Part shown: in pieces, positions 62,679 through 64,000 of the stretch | How positions within the stretch are numbered: position 1 is the first letter of the stretch | Layout: every line of letters begins with the position of its first letter | Made by a program: the position numbers and the translations under genes | DNA from: Arion vulgaris | Taxonomy: Eukaryota > Mollusca > Gastropoda > Stylommatophora > Arionidae | DNA length: 64,000 bases | Assembly (NCBI GenBank): GCA_020796225.1 | Contig: CM036755.1 | Span: forward strand, 64,982,049-65,046,048 | Reading direction: 5' to 3' | Notes under the pieces: model-generated | What the model was told of the DNA's origin: nothing | The model's input: only the letters and a program-made list of their open reading frames with translations | Databases searched by the model: none

Positions 62679-64000
62679 AGATCGGGTCCTAGAGCCAAGG
62701 GAAGACCAAGAAAAATGGATAGACAATATCAAGACCACACTACATAAACATGGATATAATACAAAGTGACTCATCTGGCCCTGGAACGCAAATTAAAGTT
62801 CCCACCCATACGCTTAACGGCAAGAGTAGGCAACCAATTCCATCATCCACCTGAGGGAAGACAATATATTTAAATAGAACAGTAGATTTGTAGGTGTGTC
62901 ATAAAGGGCAGTAGATTTATGACAGATTTCAGTATGTGTGTCATAAAGGGCAGAAAATTTATGGCAGGTTTCAGTAGGTGTGCCATAAAGGGCAGAAGAG
63001 TTATAACAGATTTCAGTAGGTGTGACATAAATGGCATTAGATTTATGACAGATTTCAGTAAGTGTGTCATAAAGGGTAGTAGATTTAACATGTGATGATT
63101 GATGTGTTTTTTTGTCCGTCAGATTCTTCATTTGTGTGTAATATTTGCTTTTCTGTGTTGCAGTGTGTGGAATTCCATCCAAACAATAACTACATAGCAA
63201 CAGGCTCAGCAGATAAAACAGTTCGGTTTTGGAGCTTGTCAGAAGGGCGTACAGTCTGCCTGCTTCAGGGACACCGGGATCAGTACTGGCACTTGCCTTC
63301 TCTCCAGATGGGAAGCTATTAGCTTCTGCGGGTAAGAAAAGTGACTGGCAGTGAAATAATTATAGTAGAATTTTATTCTATTTGGGACCAGAGACACAGT
63401 GAATAAGTCAGGGTCAGTGAACTAGAACAGGCCAACTCCCTTGTGGAGCTATCTGGATATTTTTCCAGACATCTTTGATTTCACTGTAGGTGAGATCGAG
63501 TTCCTAGCCCTATCGGAGATGGATGATAAAATGTAGATCCTGTTTTAAAAAGTTGAGCATATAAAAGAACCCTTGGCAGTTCAAAATCGAGAAGAGCATG
63601 CTGGAAAGCCGCTGTCCTTGCAAAATTCATTTGAAATTTTTTAAATATAATAATAAATTCCTACACAATGTTTTCACCATCTTCTAAATTACATCAGGGA
63701 CCCTTGCTGTTTGCTACGGAGTTGTGTGCACTACCACTGAGATCTTCTGTGTAAGGAAGATATCGGAGCACACATGGTTACTCACTGAAGTGCAATGATG
63801 ATGGTCCTATCAATCTGTGTATATGATAAACGTACATTGTTAAATTTTCAGGTGAGGACAGAAGAGTACGGGTATGGGACTTGGGAACAGGTCATGTTGT
63901 TAAAGATCTACGAGGCCATAGTGACACAGTCTATTCACTGGCCTTCAATGAGAACAGTTCACTTCTGGCATCAGGGGGAGGTGATTCTTGTATAAGACTG
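40594..64000 (+). CDS. TAF5L: TAF5L gene, nearly complete (13 exons, 3' end off window)
   Basis: TAF5L (PAF65-beta) is a WD40 core subunit of the SAGA/PCAF histone acetyltransferase complexes in the nucleus (established knowledge). The thirteen exons join to about 538 codons; human TAF5L is 589. Order: a LisH-like N-terminus (residues 1-25), the TAF5 NTD2 helical domain (about 75-200), a glutamate-rich linker (200-250), then WD40 repeats from about 265. TAF5L is preferred over TAF5 because of DRTYPLRSYIGH, DVDCVEFHPNNNYIATG and LASAGEDRRVRVWDLGTG. All introns are GT-AG and every junction phase fits. One base is missing in exon 12 (near 63276), which breaks the frame as read. The start is chosen because MKRSKNDHIRSTISRYFKRR matches the N-terminus of the family. 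Confidence 0.92.
40663..42120. other. TAF5L intron 1, left part: nothing recognised
   Basis: AT-rich, mostly non-repetitive sequence up to about 40900, then a stretch to 41900 that resembles decayed retroelement sequence with no clear domain. No exon seen. Confidence 0.4.
42330..43085 (-). mobile_element. LINE reverse-transcriptase fragment with YADD motif
   Basis: Reverse strand decodes to KIINNLRYADDTVLVAENEQ, the catalytic YxDD of reverse transcriptase, then ITDDGRCITEIKKRIGMAK, SETWTMNKQLEDRIDAFEMW and LREIKFRQVKYFGHIKRHD. One frameshift near 42790. Confidence 0.87.
43360..43960. repeat. Two dispersed repeats in TAF5L intron 1
   Basis: 43380-43500 carries CCTTGCCATTCAGGGGAACC and ACATCAGAGGTACA, shared with 220-300, 54400-54500 and the middle of SINE-F. 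43690-43900 matches the repeat at 5228-5396 (TCATAAACAGG; CTTGAGGTC; TTGGCCAGAT). Confidence 0.6.
44027..44184 (+). CDS. TAF5L: TAF5L exon 2
   Basis: 158 nt after acceptor GTTTTTTTAG, with a weak donor GTTTGT. Encodes ESEMPSRKDLRREQP, a basic serine-rich stretch, and SVNNTLALSSISGDTTACDQ. Two bases carry over. Confidence 0.82.
45405..45545 (+). repeat. SINE-C, 5' truncated
   Basis: Starts at GTGTGCGGTTCAATTCCGCG and runs to CTTCTGGATAGGAAAAAAA. Remaining introns 2-3 (44185-47912) hold decayed repeats without clear coding potential. Confidence 0.8.
46636..46754 (+). CDS. TAF5L: TAF5L exon 3 (NTD2 domain)
   Basis: 119 nt, acceptor TTCCACACAG, donor GTATCT. Encodes MKMFITTAVSPYSAELQPLL followed by FPMFAHVFLEMLCDGHKVP, the start of the TAF5 NTD2 helical domain. 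Confidence 0.92.
47085..47800. mobile_element. LINE fragments in TAF5L intron 3
   Basis: 47085-47400 is antisense second-lineage tail. 47430-47800 sense decodes to PGHAGVDGSERVDRIASKA, then LLGETEHLWICLEYSDVS, an RNase H and C-terminal remnant. Confidence 0.68.
47913..48039 (+). CDS. TAF5L: TAF5L exon 4 (NTD2 domain)
   Basis: 127 nt, acceptor TTCTTTTTCAG, donor GTTGGT (weak). Encodes AQKFHDRHSEAFQDEKHRNF then LKVLKKLETKSDAMTSKEV and IEFR. This matches the family pattern of a helix, linker, then a buried phenylalanine. Confidence 0.92.
48180..48680. mobile_element. LINE fragments in TAF5L intron 4
   Basis: 48220-48330 is antisense reverse-transcriptase tail (compare 42340-42480). 48370-48680 sense includes TEHLWVCPE, the C-terminal motif of the RNase H LINE. 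Confidence 0.62.
48696..48952 (+). repeat. SINE-B
   Basis: Head CTCGTGTGTTGCTAGAGCTC, core GGCATGTCGTAAGAGGCGAC, tail GAAGCATTCGAAGAAGAAG. Confidence 0.82.
49073..49136 (+). CDS. TAF5L: TAF5L exon 5 (NTD2 domain)
   Basis: 64 nt, acceptor TTATATTTCAG, donor GTAAGC. Encodes ENRHVLNVTQETLDYLMRHL plus K. The last nine exon bases and the donor are part of a 13-bp direct repeat that flanks a Penelope-like fragment, so a second donor-like copy lies at 49357. Confidence 0.92.
49141..49347 (+). mobile_element. Penelope-like terminal fragment abutting exon 5, with TSD
   Basis: Carries TTCTTGATAAAGGCCTTTTG, AAAACGTTGCTGTGTATTG and AAACTACAGTACTTTG, the terminal sequence also next to the GIY-YIG remnant at 24858-25510. 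Flanked by CATTTAAAAGTAA at 49128-49140 and 49348-49360. Confidence 0.82.
49386..49557 (+). repeat. SINE-A, 3' truncated
   Basis: Head GAGTGGTTCCCAAAATTTGG; ends at ATACACGTTCTC where LINE sequence starts. Confidence 0.72.
49560..50340 (-). mobile_element. LINE fragment interrupted by SINE-A
   Basis: Antisense reverse-transcriptase tail: LYGSETWRITKTIAYKLQTF and NWCLQRIEGIRWYDRVTNEE decode from the reverse strand (49990-49840). Continues after the SINE-A at 50012-50260. Related to 53225-53330. Confidence 0.78.
50012..50260 (+). repeat. SINE-A nested in LINE, with TSD
   Basis: 14-bp duplication AGAGTTAAATATCC at 49998-50011 and 50261-50274. A 3' SINE-A remnant lies at 50355-50432. Confidence 0.88.
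50875..51240 (-). mobile_element. LINE 3' fragment, second lineage
   Basis: Antisense copy of the tail seen at 34830 and 39205; contains GAACCATTTAATTTGTTGTT. Confidence 0.65.
51274..51328 (+). CDS. TAF5L: TAF5L exon 6
   Basis: 55 nt, acceptor TATTTTTTCAG, donor GTAAGT. Encodes TGDNAIMLQVFNQHIKTN, the last helix of NTD2. One base carries over. Confidence 0.9.
51415..51900 (+). repeat. SINE-E
   Basis: tRNA-like head with AAGGTACTCGGTTTGCTCC, body with GGTGAGATCGAGTTCCTAAT and GCAGGCTGGAAAGTGCTGTC. Same family as 63395-63835 and, in reverse, 11880-12530. Internal duplication near its 3' end (51830-51985). Confidence 0.75.
52020..52245 (+). repeat. SINE-D, decayed
   Basis: B-box remnant GTGTTCAAATCC; body CATTTTTCCTGGAGATCCCT and GTTGCTGGAGATGGCAGAGT. 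Confidence 0.7.
52490..52760 (-). mobile_element. LINE fragment
   Basis: Reverse strand decodes to RRWRYVGHTLRINDQRISKQ followed by ALKWEAKGLRKKGCPRETL, typical of another reverse-transcriptase tail (W-GH-LR pattern). Confidence 0.7.
52977..53187 (+). CDS. TAF5L: TAF5L exon 7 (acidic linker to WD40)
   Basis: 211 nt, acceptor GCCTCAACAG, donor GTAAGC. Encodes a variable acidic linker with VPEVLEDSKEEVQSIEAV, then AIKAVRDLPPCLPSICFFTF and MNTYQG. The latter is the conserved lead-in to the first WD blade. Confidence 0.93.
53225..53580 (+). mobile_element. LINE fragment
   Basis: Decodes to FINRCLRRILHLRWYDRITY then RELWDRVGQRQVEQEI; the R-W-D-RITN-ELW pattern is typical of reverse-transcriptase tails. 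Confidence 0.72.
53690..54240. other. Hairpin and an unrecognised 82-codon open frame
   Basis: Begins with a 16-bp perfect inverted repeat (53723-53738 and 53758-53773). An open frame on the plus strand at 53988-54236 encodes an acidic peptide with ASDSDKTNSECDTN and IADIPRVQEWVMHTHLENGG. It resembles no host family that I recognise. A decayed DNA transposon is one reading. Confidence 0.4.
54705..54899 (+). CDS. TAF5L: TAF5L exon 8 (first WD repeat)
   Basis: 195 nt, acceptor CATTACAG, donor GTACTG. Encodes LCSATISQDKRKLSGCFEDS, SISVWNLEP, then DCDVSKVVLAVDYLHC and an acidic loop with TEEEIKEKMNQ. The acidic loop is at the place where vertebrate TAF5L has its EEEDDED stretch. Confidence 0.92.
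55431..55693 (+). repeat. SINE-B
   Basis: Decayed head; core GGCATGTTGTAAGAGGCGAC; tail GATATGGAGCGTTGAAGAAG. Confidence 0.8.
55715..56050 (+). repeat. SINE-F
   Basis: tRNA-like head GTAGTTGATAGTAGCTCGGC with B box GGGTTCGAACCTAC, central GACGAGGAATACTAATTACG segment, tail ending GATGAAAGAAAAAAAG. Full length, near-identical to the reverse copy at 57213-57562. Confidence 0.85.
56160..56335 (-). repeat. SINE-C
   Basis: Reverse copy: CCGATCCAAAAGCACTTGAG to CGCTACGAACACGCTGGGC. Confidence 0.82.
56345..56590 (-). repeat. SINE-D
   Basis: Reverse copy with antisense B box GGATTCGAACC. It lies directly beside SINE-C, the same pairing as at 16479-16915, so the two may have moved or been duplicated together. 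Confidence 0.82.
57119..57712 (-). repeat. SINE-A split by SINE-F
   Basis: Left part 57119-57210 (GTGATATGTTTGATCATTGC), right part from 57564 (GACTTCTGCACGTTTAGGAC) to GGTAACCACTCTGG. The break falls in GGTAGGCCCCTAAA. Confidence 0.85.
57213..57562 (-). repeat. SINE-F nested in SINE-A, with TSD
   Basis: Poly-T start and reverse SINE-F ending TAGGCAGTCCCCC. TAGGCCCC occurs on both sides (57205-57212 and about 57563-57570). Confidence 0.85.
58080..58160 (-). other. tRNA-like sequence
   Basis: Reverse strand has an A-box-like TGGCCAAATGGATTAGAGC and B box GGTTCAATCC at roughly tRNA spacing. The acceptor ends do not pair and there is a repeat-like 3' extension, so a tRNA-derived SINE or pseudogene is more likely than a working tRNA gene. 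Confidence 0.4.
58392..58495 (+). CDS. TAF5L: TAF5L exon 9 (WD repeat 2)
   Basis: 104 nt. The acceptor is the AG of AATCATAG; the AG five bases further on would give an immediate stop. Donor GTGAGT. Encodes STETARLFGHRGPVYKTRFL then TESSSYLLSCSEDTT, matching the GHCGPVYSTRF and LLSCSED of human TAF5L. Confidence 0.9.
58745..59120 (+). mobile_element. LINE fragment, Jockey-like C-terminus
   Basis: Related to 29900-30260: decodes to SSHAQNKAFSD and DSRAHPAVM in one frame, corresponding to HHMHRIKPSQ and TPEHILQSCPPY in another. Confidence 0.7.
59250..59580 (-). mobile_element. LINE fragment, Jockey-like C-terminus
   Basis: Reverse strand decodes to YILQNCPQYENLRRKRWP then DKLYGVADNLRQTTAFIRES, the usual end of these proteins. 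A truncated SINE-A follows at 59645-59766. Confidence 0.75.
59800..59920 (+). mobile_element. Penelope-like terminal fragment
   Basis: AACAAAGTACTGTAGTTTTA followed by ACGTGTTTCACCATTGC; partly rearranged. Confidence 0.65.
60030..60330 (+). mobile_element. LINE RNase H C-terminal remnant
   Basis: Decodes to NQLLMGTVSKWTLGWLLQRR and WECPMCHDVDSIT, the C-terminal CPxC motif of the RNase H LINE. Confidence 0.65.
60474..60555 (+). CDS. TAF5L: TAF5L exon 10 (WD repeats 2-3)
   Basis: 82 nt, acceptor GACTTTTCAG, donor GTAAGA. Encodes RLWDMQSQTNAVIYKGHSSA and VWDMNV, closing one WD blade and opening the next. The split codons at both ends fit exons 9 and 11. Confidence 0.92.
60654..60917 (-). repeat. 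SINE-A nested (reverse), with TSD
   Basis: Duplication TGTATGTTGTGT at 60642-60653 and 60918-60929. Contains a small internal duplication of ACACGTTTAGGAC. Confidence 0.9.
60993..61237 (+). repeat. SINE-A nested (forward), with TSD
   Basis: Duplication ATTTACTAGGG at 60982-60992 and 61238-61248. Confidence 0.9.
61690..62185. mobile_element. Inverted pair of Penelope-like terminal fragments
   Basis: Reverse copy at about 61690-61830 and forward copy at about 62030-62185, both carrying GATAAAGGCCT and TTTACAAAA/TTTTGTAAAA segments, with 200 bp of AT-rich tail between. The right copy ends 14 bases before TAF5L exon 11. Confidence 0.78.
62199..62310 (+). CDS. TAF5L: TAF5L exon 11 (WD repeat 3)
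   Basis: 112 nt, acceptor GTCCACACAG, donor GTAAGT. Encodes STNIWFASCSHDSTAKLW, then TFDRTYPLRSYIGHTMDVD. The DRTYPLR motif is diagnostic of TAF5L rather than TAF5. Confidence 0.94.
62430..62590 (+). repeat. tRNA-like SINE fragment
   Basis: B-box arm GTGGGTTCAATCCCCAC is a perfect T-arm hairpin, but no complete tRNA fold surrounds it. Confidence 0.5.
62592..62674. repeat. (TA)n microsatellite, about 41 units
   Basis: Uninterrupted TA run in TAF5L intron 11; its open frame (YIYIYI) is not coding. LINE-like tail sequence (ATAGACAATATCAAGACC) follows. Confidence 0.97.
62880..63090. repeat. 42-bp tandem repeat, 5 copies
   Basis: Units of AGATTTATGACAGATTTCAG plus TAGGTGTGTCATAAAGGGCA with small changes, ending about 75 bases before TAF5L exon 12. 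Confidence 0.93.
63164..63331 (+). CDS. TAF5L: TAF5L exon 12 (WD repeat 4), one-base frameshift
   Basis: 168 nt, acceptor GTGTTGCAG, donor GTAAGA. Encodes CVEFHPNNNYIATGSADKTV then RFWSLSEGRTVCLLQGHR. After the GGG at 63276-63278 the conserved frame continues one base off, as VLALAFSPDGKLLASAG. A GGGG run would restore the frame and the exon phase (169 nt needed). Most likely a homopolymer error or a rare allele. Confidence 0.88.
63395..63835 (+). repeat. SINE-E
   Basis: Same body as 51415-51900 (GGTGAGATCGAGTTCCTAGC; GCATGCTGGAAAGCCGCTGT); occupies nearly all of TAF5L intron 12 and ends about 16 bases before exon 13. Confidence 0.78.
63852..64000 (+). CDS. TAF5L: TAF5L exon 13 (WD repeats 5-6), cut by window end
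   Basis: Acceptor AATTTTCAG; open to the window edge. Encodes GEDRRVRVWDLGTGHVVKDL, RGHSDTVYSLAFNENSS and LLASGGGDSCIRL. About 50 residues and the stop lie beyond. Confidence 0.92.

Noticed and set aside
40594..64000. TAF5 rather than TAF5L
   Set aside because: DRTYPLR, DVDCVEFHP and the LASAGED blade match TAF5L; TAF5 has different residues at these places (from memory of the families).

Overview
The window looks like animal nuclear DNA, most likely from a mollusc, probably a gastropod (inference). Coding sequence is a few percent of the window, cut into short exons with GT-AG introns. The rest is tRNA-derived SINEs, decayed non-LTR retrotransposons, Penelope-like fragments and tandem arrays. 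There are no operons, ribosome binding sites or CRISPR arrays.

Two host genes stand head to head. On the minus strand, ERICH3 (a cilium-associated protein with DUF4590) starts at 35729 and runs left off the window. Seven coding exons are placed: 35710-35729, 31018-31111, 28869-29066, 26435-26614, 4187-4392, 2073-2265 and 1419-1605. On the plus strand, TAF5L (the WD40 subunit of the SAGA/PCAF acetyltransferase complex) starts at 40594 and runs right off the window. Thirteen exons cover about 538 codons. Every junction phase agrees except for one missing base inside exon 12. The 4.9 kb between the two starts holds two short non-repetitive stretches that probably contain the promoters, with retroelement debris between them.

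Layout: 1-2300, ERICH3 DUF4590 exons and SINEs. 2300-4200, LINE debris and a purine array. 4400-26430, a 22-kb ERICH3 intron holding five large tandem arrays (40-bp, 18-bp, GA-rich, GAAA-rich and 34/50-bp units), many SINEs, a Penelope-like fragment and a hAT-type MITE. 26430-35730, the 5' half of ERICH3. 35730-40593, intergenic. 40594-64000, TAF5L with introns full of the same repeats.

Repeat families carry local labels. SINE-A has a head near CGAGTGGTTACCGGGGCC and a tail GAACGCAAAGAAGAAG. SINE-B has a head CGCCCGTGTGTTGCCGGGGC and a tail GGAGCGTTCGAAGAAGAAG. SINE-C has the B box GGTTCAATTCC. SINE-D has the B box GGTTCGAATCC. SINE-E, -F and -H are further tRNA-like families. Nested copies with target-site duplications give a relative order of activity. 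Retroelements and arrays are intronic or intergenic, but several have altered sequence at host splice sites.

I found no convincing new multi-gene system. The most unusual observations are a retroelement insertion whose target duplication copied a TAF5L splice donor, and two satellite arrays that can be traced to the interspersed elements they expanded from.
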